The position numbers and the translations under genes are program-made. Shown here in pieces: positions 44,388-54,011 of a DNA stretch of 64,000 bases. This stretch comes from Alloscardovia venturai (GTDB lineage: Bacteria > Actinomycetota > Actinomycetes > Actinomycetales > Bifidobacteriaceae): assembly GCF_042676605.1 (NCBI RefSeq), contig NZ_JBHTHQ010000012.1:124001-188000 (forward strand), given 5' to 3'. A model generated the notes under the pieces. It saw only the letters and a list, made by a program, of their open reading frames with translations. It made no database searches and was not told the DNA's origin. Positions within the stretch are counted from its first letter, which is position 1; each line of letters starts with the position of its first letter.

Positions 44388-45923
44388 ATGACTGATTCCA
44401 TTACTGCAAAGCCCTCCCAGAGGGAGGATATTAAAGGCTTAGTAAATCTTGATTACTTCGGCGATGATACCCCGCGCATTACGGAAACTATTATGGATAC
44501 GCAACCTCCGTACGCGCTTGACCACCCTATGATGCGTCGTCATCGACCTGAAGTTTTGGCACCTGCAGGCAATCTCCAGACGGTTAAACTTGCGATTGAT
44601 TACGGTGCAGATGCTGTATATTGTGCAGGAAAAATGTTTGGCATGCGCACTGCACCAAAGAATCTCTCGCATGAAGAACTTGAAGAAGCGGTTCGCTACG
44701 CGCATGCGCGTAACGCACGTATTTTTATCACGTGCAATGTACTCCCCACAAACCCTGAAATCACAGGAATTGAGCAGTATATCGGTGAGCTTGCTGAAAT
44801 CGGCGTGGATGCTGTAATAGTCTCCGATATCGGTGTGATGATGATGGCACACCGTATTGCTCCACATTTAGAGATTCATATCTCTACTCAGGCAGGCGTT
44901 GTCAATTATCTTGCAGCAAATGCGTTGTATGAACTTGGTGCAAAGCGCGTGGTGTTAGCTCGCGAGTTAAGTCTTGAAGCTGTGCGAGACATTCGTAAAA
45001 ATACGCCTCGCGACCTTGATATCGAGTGCTTTGTGCATGGTTCCATGTGTATGGCATTCTCAGGTCGTTGTCTAATCTCTCAGAACATGACCGGTCGTGA
45101 TGCAAATCATGGTGATTGTGCACAGTCATGCCGTTGGAAGTGGAGCGTGGTAGAGGAACGACGACCAAACGAGTTCTACCCAATCGAGCAGACGGAGCAT
45201 GGGGCGTATCTGTTCAATTCGCAGGATATGAACATGCTTGAGCACATTGATGATCTCATTGATGCGGGGGCCACTTCTCTCAAGATTGAGGGACGTGCAA
45301 AGTCGGCTCTCTACTCGGCTGTCGTAACGAATGCCTATAAGATGGCGACAAATATGTATGTGGAGAAGCGCGAAGCGGGAGATTTCAGCCATCTTGAGCT
45401 TCCGCAGTGGCTGAAAGATGAGCCGTACAAAGTGGTTCACCGCCCGTACTGCACGGCGTTCTACTATGAGAAGAAAGCTGGACAAGAGACAGAAAAGGGC
45501 GGCTATATCAACGATTGGCAGATGGTAGGTGATGTCATCTCTTGGAATGATGGTCGCGTTACTTTCAAAGCGAAGAACAAGATTATCCCAGGCAAGCCAA
45601 TAGAATTCGTGCGTCCAGGTCAAGAGCCTTATGTGCTCATGGTGGAAGATGACATTTGGGATGAGAATGGCAAAAAGGTAGAAGCTGCAAATCACCCTAC
45701 GCACATCTTCTCCTTGCCGTGTCCTGAAGAAATGGCTCCGGCAACGCCTATGCGTGCGAAGAAACTTGCTCCAAAGAAACCTATTAGGCAGTTCCGCAAA
45801 GAGGATTTACTCACGATGGCTAGTACTGATGAGGATGTCAGAGCTGCCCTTGACGACATGCCTCAGGATGATACTTCACAGGCTGATTTTCAGCATGAAG
45901 TAGATCAGGCGGCGCTGGTCTAA
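44388..45923 (+). CDS. Peptidase U32 family protein (TrhP/YegQ-like)
   Basis: 511 residues from ATG 44388. PEVLAPAGNLQTVKLAIDYG, GADAVYCAGKMFGMR, LEIHISTQAGVVNYL and the Cys-rich motif ECFVHGSMCMAFSGRCLISQ are U32 signatures; CAQSCRWKW follows. TrhP-type U32 proteins are needed for 5-hydroxyuridine in tRNA wobble positions rather than for proteolysis. A -10-like CATAAT ends 6 bases before the ATG and there is no RBS, so the mRNA may be leaderless. Confidence 0.85.
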   Translation: MTDSITAKPSQREDIKGLVNLDYFGDDTPRITETIMDTQPPYALDHPMMRRHRPEVLAPAGNLQTVKLAIDYGADAVYCAGKMFGMRTAPKNLSHEELEEAVRYAHARNARIFITCNVLPTNPEITGIEQYIGELAEIGVDAVIVSDIGVMMMAHRIAPHLEIHISTQAGVVNYLAANALYELGAKRVVLARELSLEAVRDIRKNTPRDLDIECFVHGSMCMAFSGRCLISQNMTGRDANHGDCAQSCRWKWSVVEERRPNEFYPIEQTEHGAYLFNSQDMNMLEHIDDLIDAGATSLKIEGRAKSALYSAVVTNAYKMATNMYVEKREAGDFSHLELPQWLKDEPYKVVHRPYCTAFYYEKKAGQETEKGGYINDWQMVGDVISWNDGRVTFKAKNKIIPGKPIEFVRPGQEPYVLMVEDDIWDENGKKVEAANHPTHIFSLPCPEEMAPATPMRAKKLAPKKPIRQFRKEDLLTMASTDEDVRAALDDMPQDDTSQADFQHEVDQAALV

Positions 45924-45944
45924 AGATTATTCGTTTCTTGTACG

Positions 45945-45984
45945 CAGGAGGGGCTCCGGTGATTCATCGCCAGAATCCCTCCTG
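45945..45984. terminator. Terminator
   Basis: CAGGAGGGG / CCCTCCTG with a loop of about 23 bases, between convergent genes. Confidence 0.6.
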
Positions 45985-46008
45985 ACAGTAGAAATAGAGA
46001 ATACTCAT

Positions 46009-47406
46009 TTAGAGCACCCCGTTAAATACTTCTGTGGAGGCTGGATGTGTCCAAATCCCGTCACGGAGCATAGATGCTGGAGCGTGCAGGCGCATTGCAA
46101 GAGCCACAGTGTTGATAAGTTCCTGAGAATCCACACAGTACAACACCGCACCAAGGATTTCGTCAGTGTCTGCATCAAGAATGAACTTTGCCATGCCTTC
46201 AGGACTGCCTATAATCTTTGGACGCGGCATGACAGCAATATCAGCTATATCTGCTTTCTTCACCACAATATTGCGACCAGCTGCGCGCGCCTCATCTTCG
46301 GTCATACCGACACTTGACAACGGAGGACGGACGAAAGAAGCTGTCGGCACAGCCACGCGGTCAGAGCGCACACGTGTGCCATTGCCAATGATGTCATCCA
46401 GTACGATGCGATGATCGTCAAATGAAATGTAGGTAAACTGTGGCCCGCCATTGACATCACCTACGGCATACACGCCTTCAACGTTGGTGCGTAAATGATC
46501 GTCAACGACGATACTGCCACGACTATCCACTTCTATTCCTGCGGCATCAAGATTGAGGTTGGCAGTGGCAGCTGTGCGACCCGTTGCGAGAAGCACTGCG
46601 TCACTGGTAAATGCATCTGCAGATGTATACACAGTCAGCTGACCGTTGTCGGCTTGAGAAATTTTCTCTACTCGTGCACGAGAAATAATCTCAATACCTT
46701 GAGCGGTCATGGTGTCATACAATTTATCGGCAACGTCACGGTCGAGTCGAGAAAGGAACACGTCAGACGAGTCGAGAATGGTGACATGAGAACCAAAATC
46801 ATTCATCATCGTAGCAAACTCGAGACCGATGAAGCCTCCTCCGATGATGGTAAGAGACTGAGGAAATGGTTGCGCGTGCTGGATACTTGTCGATGTGTAA
46901 ACGTGAGGAAGGTCAGTGCCAGGAATATCTGGGATTCGAGTCACTGCGCCGGTGTTGATGATAATGATAGGCGCACTGACTGTTATAGACTCGGCTGCAG
47001 ATTCATCTATAGAATCGTGAGTAGAGCGAGAAGAATCGTCAGCGTTAGACGGTTCAATGACAACGCTGTGAGGACCGCTAAAGCGTGCTTTACCGTCGAT
47101 GAGAAGGACTTTACCCTCAAGCATAGAGTGATTTTTCGCTCGCATTTTCTCGATTAATGCATTACGATGAGCCACGGATTTTTCGAAATAATCGGCATCT
47201 GTGCTGCTTGAATCAACGTGACGAGAAGCACTAGTAATGAGTGCTTTCGTCGGTACGCAACCGATGTTGATGCATGTGCCGCCATACATAGTGGCATATT
47301 GTTCCACGAGGCCGACTTTACGAGTGGCGCTGAGCTTTGCGGCAAGAGTCTTTCCGGCTTTGCCCCATCCGATGACGAGGACATCAAGGGCGATATGAGT
47401 AGTCAT
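46009..47406 (-). CDS. FAD-dependent disulfide oxidoreductase (RclA/MerA-like)
   Basis: 465 residues from ATG 47406. FAD-binding VLVIGWGKAGKTLAAKL, redox-active pair C45/C50 in YGGTCINIGCVPTK, NAD(P) Rossmann segment LTIIGGGFIGLEFATMMNDF, YAVGDVNGGPQFTYIS and the dimerisation domain ending in WTHPASTEVF. The WGKAGKT start resembles RclA-type reactive-chlorine or copper-linked reductases more than lipoamide dehydrogenase. The substrate is uncertain. Confidence 0.82.
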   Translation of the reverse strand: MTTHIALDVLVIGWGKAGKTLAAKLSATRKVGLVEQYATMYGGTCINIGCVPTKALITSASRHVDSSSTDADYFEKSVAHRNALIEKMRAKNHSMLEGKVLLIDGKARFSGPHSVVIEPSNADDSSRSTHDSIDESAAESITVSAPIIIINTGAVTRIPDIPGTDLPHVYTSTSIQHAQPFPQSLTIIGGGFIGLEFATMMNDFGSHVTILDSSDVFLSRLDRDVADKLYDTMTAQGIEIISRARVEKISQADNGQLTVYTSADAFTSDAVLLATGRTAATANLNLDAAGIEVDSRGSIVVDDHLRTNVEGVYAVGDVNGGPQFTYISFDDHRIVLDDIIGNGTRVRSDRVAVPTASFVRPPLSSVGMTEDEARAAGRNIVVKKADIADIAVMPRPKIIGSPEGMAKFILDADTDEILGAVLYCVDSQELINTVALAMRLHAPASMLRDGIWTHPASTEVFNGVL

Positions 47407-47564
47407 ATGCATAATCGTACAGAAACTGCGAGTGTGTGAAGAGCATTATGCTTATGACAAACATCGTCGAAATTTATGCCTGAGATTTGCGCTATTTATA
47501 GGTGAAACGAGATAGTAGCACGGAGGGCGACAGCCCCCTTTACGAAACCAAGCAAAGAAAAACC

Positions 47565-47600
47565 AAAGAGCGATGCCTTCCAAAAGAAGGACGTCGCTCT
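47565..47600. terminator. Terminator
   Basis: AAGAGCGATGCCTTC / GAAGGACGTCGCTCTT with a loop of 4-5 bases, 47 bases before the DUF3073 stop codon (minus strand). Confidence 0.75.
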
Positions 47601-47647
47601 TCAAGCTCCCAGGCTACTTGATGCAGCTAAATGTGTGGCTAGAGTTG

Positions 47648-48007
47648 CTAGTCTTGCGTCTTAGGTGCTTTAGGATGTGGCTTTATACCAGGAATTGGCA
47701 TTTTAGGGAACGGCTTGTGCACTGGAGCCTTTGTGGCAGGCTTTTGCTCTTCAGCACGTTTCGCTGCCTCTGCAGCCCATGCGGCGTAGTCGTCCAAGTC
47801 CTGCGGAGTTGACTCTTGCGCCACAGTATCTACTGCTATGTCGCTGTCTGCGATATTCTCGTCCACCTCAACTGTTTCAGTCATTACTTCTTCGTCATCA
47901 TGATGACGAAGTTCTTTTTCGAGTTCGTCGTAATCTGTATCAGTTGTCAGATATTTGAGCTTACGGGCAATCTTTGTCTGTTTTGCCTTCTGGCGTCCGC
48001 GGCCCAT
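47648..48007 (-). CDS. DUF3073 protein
   Basis: 119 residues. The N-terminus MGRGRQKAKQTKIARKLKYL is the signature of DUF3073, an actinobacteria-specific basic protein. After an acidic middle, a Pro/Lys-rich tail (PFPKMPIPGIKPHPKAPK) follows. Function unknown. Confidence 0.88.
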   Translation of the reverse strand: MGRGRQKAKQTKIARKLKYLTTDTDYDELEKELRHHDDEEVMTETVEVDENIADSDIAVDTVAQESTPQDLDDYAAWAAEAAKRAEEQKPATKAPVHKPFPKMPIPGIKPHPKAPKTQD

Positions 48008-48138
48008 CTGACCCCCTTAGCATGCTCAATATGCGCATAAAAAGCGCGGTTCATCTAAATCATCTCTCATAGGTTACCACTACCCCTTAATGTCGGTTAA
48101 AACATTTAGACTAAAAACATCAAAATATGGCTAAGAAC

Positions 48139-48173
48139 TGAATAAAATCGCTATTTTCGGCTGATTTTATCAG
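48139..48173. promoter_or_regulatory. Stem-loop upstream of trpS
   Basis: CTGAATAAAATC / GATTTTATCAG with a loop of about 12 bases, 35 bases before the trpS start region. No T-box features are seen. It may be an operator or leader hairpin. Confidence 0.35.
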
Positions 48174-48207
48174 AAAAGTTTTCACACGAATGGCGACTGG
48201 AGTGATG

Positions 48208-49311
48208 ATGAGTGACGAGCAGCAGGTAAATCAGCAGATGACAGCAGCGGGCAATGAGATGAGCGCAAGTTTCCTCGCTGCAAAAGAGCGTTCTGAGAAA
48301 ACCGCTGCTAAGCTTGCAGTGCATCCAGAGAAGTTCACGATGCTTACGGGTGATCGACCTACGGGACGTCTGCATTTAGGCCACTATTTTGGTTCCATCA
48401 AGGAACGTGTGCGTCTTCAAAATGAAGGTGTGAATACAAATATCATCATCGCAGACTATCAGGTCATTACAGATCGCGACACTACTGCAAATATTCAGGA
48501 TAATGTCTTGAACCTTGTCCTCGACTATATGGCTGCTGGTATAGACCCATCAAAGACTATGATTTTCACGCACTCAGCTGTAGCTGCTGAAAATCAGCTT
48601 ATGCTTCCATTCCTCTCTCTTGTCACTGAGGCTGAGCTTCACCGCAATCCAACGGTAAAGGCTGAAATGGAAGCTTCCGGTCATGCCTTGACCGGGCTCC
48701 TTTTGACATATCCTGTGCATCAAGCGTGTGACATCCTCTTCTGTAAGGCAAACGTTGTGCCAATTGGTAAGGATAACCTTCCACACGTGGAAATTACCCG
48801 CACTATCGCCCGTCGCTTCAATGAACGCTATGCGAAGAAGAATCCTGTGTTCCCTCAGCCAGCAGCAATCTTGTCTGAAGCTCCTGAAATTCCTGGTCTT
48901 GACGGTCGTAAGATGAGCAAATCCTACGGCAACTCCATCATGCTTGGGGCAACTGCTGAGGAGACTGCAAAACTTATTAAGAAGAGTCCGACCGATTCTG
49001 AACGTACCATTACTTTTGATCCTGTAAATCGTCCACAAGTATCTGCATTGCTTACTACGGCAGGTCTCACCTCTGGTCGTGAGCCACAAGACATTGCGGC
49101 AGAAATCGGTGCGGCGGGGGCAGGAGCCCTGAAAGCATACGTTATTGAATCTGTAAATAGCTTCTTGGCAGAGCATCGTGAACGCCGTGCAGAACTCGCA
49201 AAAGATATGGACTATGTGCGTGATGTACTCCATGACGGGAATAAGCGTGCAAATGAGATTGCAAACCAAACCCTTGATGAAGTGCGTGAGGCTATGGGTA
49301 TGGTGTATTAG
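48208..49311 (+). CDS. trpS: Tryptophanyl-tRNA synthetase
   Basis: About 367 residues from ATG 48208, chosen for GGAG 5 bases upstream; in-frame ATGs also at 48190 and 48205. Class I motifs: TGDRPTGRLHLGHYFGS (HLGH, H56-H59) and KMSKS (K235). Charges tRNA-Trp. The N-terminal extension of about 40 residues is longer than in many homologs. Confidence 0.93.
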   Translation: MSDEQQVNQQMTAAGNEMSASFLAAKERSEKTAAKLAVHPEKFTMLTGDRPTGRLHLGHYFGSIKERVRLQNEGVNTNIIIADYQVITDRDTTANIQDNVLNLVLDYMAAGIDPSKTMIFTHSAVAAENQLMLPFLSLVTEAELHRNPTVKAEMEASGHALTGLLLTYPVHQACDILFCKANVVPIGKDNLPHVEITRTIARRFNERYAKKNPVFPQPAAILSEAPEIPGLDGRKMSKSYGNSIMLGATAEETAKLIKKSPTDSERTITFDPVNRPQVSALLTTAGLTSGREPQDIAAEIGAAGAGALKAYVIESVNSFLAEHRERRAELAKDMDYVRDVLHDGNKRANEIANQTLDEVREAMGMVY

Positions 49312-49375
49312 GCGAGTGTGTTTTGCTGTACTTGTGTAGTGCGTTGTGGTGATGGAGTAAGGGGAAGCGGAGTTT

Positions 49376-49810
49376 ATGGAAAGTGTGCAAGGGGAAAAGC
49401 GAATCCGTAGAAGGTATATTCGTGTAGTTTTAGTCTGTGTAGCAGTTATTTCTCTTGTCGTGTTTACTCTACACTCATGCGGTATCGTGAGTTTCGGCTC
49501 CCCAGTTCCAGAGTCGGCTCAACGCATTATGGCAATGAATATAGTTAGAGGCTACAAGGTAAATTCAATCGAATTTACTGAAAGTAGTTGCGTTGGACCT
49601 GAAATGTATACAATTAACTTCAAGTTAAATGATAATGATAAGTATAGGGGCGTTTTGAGCTATTCTAAAGCAATGACTCTTAACCCCAAAGAATCAGCTG
49701 CACTTGGACCTATTGAGGATTTTGCATCTCTTAAACGAGTAGTCCCATTAACTGGAAAAATAGATATGAGTCACGTAAAGGTAAAATACTTATGGAGTAT
49801 GGAACAATGA
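49376..49810 (+). CDS. Membrane-anchored protein, possible immunity to the lipase
   Basis: 144 residues. A basic N-terminus (KRIRRRYIR), one hydrophobic helix (about 17-34) ending LHSC (Cys 35; lipobox-like but with His at -2), then a small extracytoplasmic domain (YKVNSIEFTESSCVGPEMYT). The next gene starts inside its stop (ATGA). In type VII lipase-toxin (TslA) loci a lipoprotein protects the cell; this gene has the size, anchoring and position, but no homology could be tested. Confidence 0.5.
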   Translation: MESVQGEKRIRRRYIRVVLVCVAVISLVVFTLHSCGIVSFGSPVPESAQRIMAMNIVRGYKVNSIEFTESSCVGPEMYTINFKLNDNDKYRGVLSYSKAMTLNPKESAALGPIEDFASLKRVVPLTGKIDMSHVKVKYLWSMEQ

Positions 49811-51102
49811 GTTTTACTCCACAACAACTGAATGCATTAGCTGGTGATGTTTATAGTCTTAAGGATGGCAGATACGCAAGTTTAACGAAAAGCTATCCTC
49901 TTAATGACAAGAATCAGCGTTTGGGATATTTTCATACACTTGACTATTGCAGTAACTCATCTAATGGTTTTCAGGCTATGGCTGTGGCTCCTTTAGGAGA
50001 AAATCCTCCTAAGCATGTTGCTGTTGTCTATGCAGGAACGTATCCGCTTGACATGGCAGATATTCATACAGATATGCAGCTTATTATTTCAGGTGATTCA
50101 AGTGAGTTAAAGCGTTTTTGCTATGACTCAGCAAACCCTAAAACGGGTGTAGCTACTACGGGGAATCCGGCTCCAGAGATAGGTATAGAGGAGTATCCGA
50201 ATCAGCTAGACCAAGCACGTACTTTTGCTCAGAAAATTCTTAAGAAGTACCCGCATGCTAGTTATCAGTTCACGGGGCATTCCTTAGGTGGGTTTTTAGC
50301 TATTAACGTTGGTGCGGAGAATCATAAGCCTTCTGTTGGTTGGAATGCTCCCGCTCCGGGTCGTGTTATGAGTGAGAGTATTAAACGGTGGATTAAATCG
50401 CATTCAAAGGATTATCAAAATTATCGAACGAATAACGACATAATTGGTAATTTTGATGCCTTTAATTCTTCGTATGATTTAGGTATTACTCACTGGAGCG
50501 GTAACGCTCGAAAATCACCTTCGTTTCTTAAAAATCATGGTCTTGACCAATATGATTTTGATAATGAGGGGTATGTTAGAGAGCTTGGAAGTCTTTATGA
50601 TAAAGCATTTGCTAACTTGAGTGTATTGCGTTCGTATCTGTCTGATGCTGATAGCCAAAAGCGTGGTTCACGTGTAGGGAAACTTTCTGACACGGACGGG
50701 TTGGTTTTTGATAGCGTTCAATCAGAAGCTGTAGCGACGAATCTGTGTCATATTAGCGAGTCTTCCAGTGAAGAAATTAATACGCTAACTCAGAAGCTTT
50801 CTCGCGATCTTGAAGAGCTGTATAGAAATGCATATCGGTATCCGCCTCGGTTTTTGAAGAGTCTTTCGAGTGACGAAATCTATGATTTGTTAGCCGCTGT
50901 CGGCGTGACACACCATTCTATGGTGGACATAGTAGGGACAGAGGCTGCGGAAAATTTGCGTACTGTTCGAGACGTTAATAGTGCAATGGAGAAATTGCAT
51001 CATGATGTGAAAGTGGCTGCGGAAAAATTATTGCAAAAAGATGTCGAACTTGCTCGGTTGCTTACACCCGCAATGGCACTTACTAGTAATGATACAAAAT
51101 GA
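49807..51102 (+). CDS. Lipase-domain protein with helical C-terminus, TslA-like toxin candidate
   Basis: 431 residues from ATG 49807 (a frame from 49792 overlaps the previous gene more). N-terminal alpha/beta hydrolase (about 1-250): NALAGDVYSLKDGRYASL, HVAVVYAGTYPLD, nucleophile S159 in FTGHSLGGFLA, and a late Asp/His region. No signal peptide. The C-terminal 180 residues are helical and charged (SSEEINTLTQKLSRDLEELY, VNSAMEKLHHDVKVAAEKLL). A lipase followed by a helical targeting-like domain is the reversed layout reported for the type VII effector TslA. Two small helical proteins follow. Confidence 0.65.
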   Translation: MSFTPQQLNALAGDVYSLKDGRYASLTKSYPLNDKNQRLGYFHTLDYCSNSSNGFQAMAVAPLGENPPKHVAVVYAGTYPLDMADIHTDMQLIISGDSSELKRFCYDSANPKTGVATTGNPAPEIGIEEYPNQLDQARTFAQKILKKYPHASYQFTGHSLGGFLAINVGAENHKPSVGWNAPAPGRVMSESIKRWIKSHSKDYQNYRTNNDIIGNFDAFNSSYDLGITHWSGNARKSPSFLKNHGLDQYDFDNEGYVRELGSLYDKAFANLSVLRSYLSDADSQKRGSRVGKLSDTDGLVFDSVQSEAVATNLCHISESSSEEINTLTQKLSRDLEELYRNAYRYPPRFLKSLSSDEIYDLLAAVGVTHHSMVDIVGTEAAENLRTVRDVNSAMEKLHHDVKVAAEKLLQKDVELARLLTPAMALTSNDTK

Positions 51103-51130
51103 CAAAATTGGCGGTTAAAAGGAATGAAAT

Positions 51131-51388
51131 ATGAGTGAAATTACTGTACGACGCAGACAGATTGAAAATCAGTTGGATCTTCTTTGTGATGATTTTCATC
51201 GTGCGAACCGTGGCTTAGATGATTTCAGTGAAGAAGCTCGTTCTTATCTTCGCAATTTGGATCCTAGGATTGAAATACCATACTTTTCTTTGTTTGCGGA
51301 AATTGAATCTGTACGAGATGAAATGACTTCTTACTTCAAACAAGCACAGTATCGTTTGCAGGACGAAATTGATGAGCTAGATGATTAG
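51131..51388 (+). CDS. Small helical protein, type VII chaperone-like
   Basis: 85 residues, RBS AAAAGGA. Almost wholly helical and charged (VRRRQIENQLDLLCDDFHRA...SYFKQAQYRLQDEIDELDD), no signal peptide, no WXG motif. Type VII toxins with helical targeting domains are encoded with two such partner proteins. It lies 28 bases after the lipase gene. Confidence 0.5.
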   Translation: MSEITVRRRQIENQLDLLCDDFHRANRGLDDFSEEARSYLRNLDPRIEIPYFSLFAEIESVRDEMTSYFKQAQYRLQDEIDELDD

Positions 51389-51406
51389 CTCGCGTGGAAG
51401 GTGAGT

Positions 51407-51733
51407 ATGACGAATAAGAGAGAAAATGCGTATACAGGAGATTATACGTCTCAAAATCATTTTGATGATTACAGTTTGGCAAAGCAGAGCGAACGTCAAG
51501 CTGCTCTGGGCTTTGTGAATAATCACTACGCACAGATTCTTATCCAACAGCGGGATCTTCTTATCGCCGATTACAGGGCTGCTGTTGTTTCAGCCTTGCG
51601 TGCTGAGAGAGAAAGACTTCAAGCAGTTTCAAATCTTTTTGATGAAACGTGGAAAGGTGAAGCTGAAAAATCTGTGAAGAAAAAGGTCAAGGAGCAAGTT
51701 GCTACTCTCGATAAGGCTATTTCGAGATTATAA
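51407..51733 (+). CDS. Small helical protein, second type VII partner candidate
   Basis: 108 residues from ATG 51407 (GTG 51401 in frame; RBS GGAAGGTG). Helical: NNHYAQILIQQRDLLIADYR, ALRAERERLQAVSNLFDETW, then a KGEAEKSVKKKVKEQVATLD coil. The LFDETWKG turn is reminiscent of WXG100-like hairpins but not a true WXG. Eighteen bases after the preceding small gene, same transcript. Confidence 0.5.
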   Translation: MTNKRENAYTGDYTSQNHFDDYSLAKQSERQAALGFVNNHYAQILIQQRDLLIADYRAAVVSALRAERERLQAVSNLFDETWKGEAEKSVKKKVKEQVATLDKAISRL

Positions 51734-51790
51734 TGTGTTGTCAACGTACATCTTCAAAGGTGAAGGAGAAAAATGAAGAATTTTATGAGG

Positions 51791-53317
51791 CTTCGGGCAT
51801 GATTGTGGGTAACAGTCCTCTGCCAAACTACTAAAACTGAATATTGTAAAAGTCATTCCGGCTCCTGTAAAGTATCAGCGACCAAACATCAACGATAAAG
51901 GAGAAAACCGGAGTGGCTTCTGCTGATACTTTATTGAAGAAGATGTTTAATGTCAATGGCATGGTTGCTGAATCCCACCGATTCTACGATGACGCCAATG
52001 GTGTAAAACACCTCCGGGTGCTGCCCGCCCCAACGCGTGGCACCTGAATGACTGCCCCTTCTGCCACCGCAGACTGCCCGGTTACGATACTGCAGCCAAG
52101 CACCCCAAGGTCTGGCGAGCAGTGGACTTCGGCGGCATCCTGGTGGAGATCGAGTACAGCACCCATCGGGTGAGATGCCCGGAACACGGTATCGTAACTG
52201 CTGATGTACCCTGGGCGTATCCCGGCAGCAGTTTCACCAAGGACTTCGATCTGGCCGTTGCTTGGCTGGCGAAGTATCTCCCCAGGAGCGCGGTATCCAA
52301 CTACATGCGCATCGACTGGGAGACTGTCGGTAACTGTATTTCACGCAGCCTGCACGATCTTGAACCGGAACGTTCCCGCAGGCTTAACGGGCTTGTCAAC
52401 ATCGGCATTGATGAGACCAGCTACCGCAAGGGTCATAAGTACATCACGCTCATCGTGAATCACGACACCAACGAGGTCGTATGGGTCGCACATGGTCATG
52501 GTAAGAGCGTTCTGGAACAGTTCTACAAGGGGCTAACACCGGAACAGCTCAGCAGTATCAAGGTAGTCACCGGTGATGGAGCTAGGTGGATCACTGACTG
52601 TGTCAATGAATTCACTCCTGACTGTGAACGCTGCGTAGATCCCTTCCACGTCGTCGAGTGGGCAATGGATGCACTCGATGAAGTCCGCAAAGAGCGCTGG
52701 CATAAAGCCTACGAGGAAGCCAGCAAACTCGCTAAGGAGAATCCGCAGAAGCGTGGCCGTCCGAAGTCTGCTGACAGAGTCGCTGCTGCTATTAAGGCTG
52801 CCTGTGACAAAGCATCAGAGATCAAGGACTCTACGTATTCCCTGGGCAAGGCGCCTGAGCATCTAACCAATCGACAGCAGGTTCGCCTGGATCTGATTCA
52901 GGCGAAGGATCTGCAGCTGTTGCGTGCCTATAGTCTGAAGGAATCCCTGCGTCTTCTGTTAAAGATTCAGGACGTTAATCAGGCTGAGAAGGAGCTGAAG
53001 CACTGGCTCTTCTGGACCAGTCACAGCAGGATACCAGCGTTCAAAGAGTTATACAAGAAGATCAAGCGGCATAAGGAACATATCCTTAACACGATCCGTT
53101 TTGGACTCAGCAATGCCAGGATTGAAGCAACCAACAATAAGATCAAGCTGATCATCCGTAAGGCTTATGGCTTCCGGAACATACAGAACATGATGGATAT
53201 GGTCTATCTGGTATGTTCCAACGTGCGGATACCACTTCCCAACAGAAACCTACCATCCGCAGAGTAGCTTGTTCCCAGCATTTACAGGCATTTCTGACCC
53301 ACAATCATGCCCGAAGA
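51791..53317 (+). mobile_element. ISL3-family insertion sequence
   Basis: Perfect terminal inverted repeats: CTTCGGGCATGATTGTGGGT at 51791-51810 and its complement at 53298-53317. Internal GC is clearly higher than the flanks, a sign of recent arrival. No obvious 8-bp target duplication is visible at these ends. Confidence 0.85.
51913..53267 (+). pseudogene. ISL3-family transposase, frameshifted
   Basis: GTG 51913 opens ASADTLLKKMFNVNGMVAES, which runs out of frame near 52030 and stops at 52045. The next frame continues AWHLNDCPFCHRRLPGY (zinc-finger CxxC), then INIGIDE-type DDE core (NIGIDETSYRKGHKYITLIV, VTGDGARWI, CVDPFHVVEWAMD) to IEATNNKIKLIIRKAYGFRN. One base change separates the two frames. 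A single-base indel near 52030 makes it probably inactive. Confidence 0.85.
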
Positions 53318-53494
53318 GTCTTCTTTAAGCTGCTTTTCTGAATTTATACACTTGTGTCAGTTATAGTGAACAAAGTTCTGATGTTGATTCCAGCTACTTA
53401 CCGATATTCACGCCGACGGTGAGTGGATATTTCTTTCAAGCTTTTTGCTGAACCAAATCTTGCGAAGTGCGCTCATAAGCGGCCAGCCTACCGC

Positions 53495-53912
53495 TCAGAT
53501 GATCACCCAAGCAGATACGAAGATGTACTCCCAGATATCGTTGTGAGAGAGTGCACCTGTTTGCTCAAGATAGCCAAAGATCGTAGCTATGATGACAGCA
53601 ATAGTTATAAAAATTGCCCAGGTAATTTTGCGGAATAAAATGTTTTCATCTTTGCGATGCTGAATTTGAAGGCTACGTTCCTGGTCAAGCTGTTCAATTT
53701 TATTTGCTTTTGGATCTTCAGAAACATCGTCGAAGAGTGAACTTACGGATACTCCGAAACTGTCTGCCGTGAGACGGAGCGTTTCAAGACTCATAGACTC
53801 TCCAGCTTCAAGACGCTGAATAGTCCTTACCGTTAAGCCAGCGAGGTCGGAAAGGGTGCTGCTGCGTCCAGCCACGGCTTTCGCACAGCTGCTTAATTTT
53901 TGTAGTATTCAT
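53495..53912 (-). pseudogene. XRE-type regulator with membrane tail, frameshifted
   Basis: ATG at 53912 opens MNTTKIKQLCESRGWTQQ, the start of an HTH_XRE domain. The rest (LSDLAGLTVRTIQRLEAGES) is in another frame from 53875, so one base is lost near 53875. After the HTH come a linker and hydrophobic segments (ITWAIFITIAVIIATIFGYL, IFVSAWVII) near the C-terminus. XRE regulators with membrane tails are known in Gram-positives. Confidence 0.65.
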
Positions 53913-54011
53913 GTTCGTCACGGCACGTTTCTCGCTCTTTCTGTGGCCGCGGCAGACACACGACATTTCCTGACGGACACATGACGCCTCCTGTGATACC
54001 CACCGAAGAGC

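Larger units (their letters stand above)
51773..53451 (+). pseudogene. Gene interrupted by ISL3-family element
   Basis: A good RBS (GAAGGAGAA) and ATG 51773 begin MKNFMR, and the IS end lies 18 bases later. After the element a frame reads LYTCVSYSEQSSDVDSSYLP then TPTVSGYFFQAFC and a stop at 53449-53451. A gene of the lipase operon, perhaps another anchored immunity-like protein judging by its KNF start, was destroyed. Its identity cannot be recovered. Confidence 0.5.
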
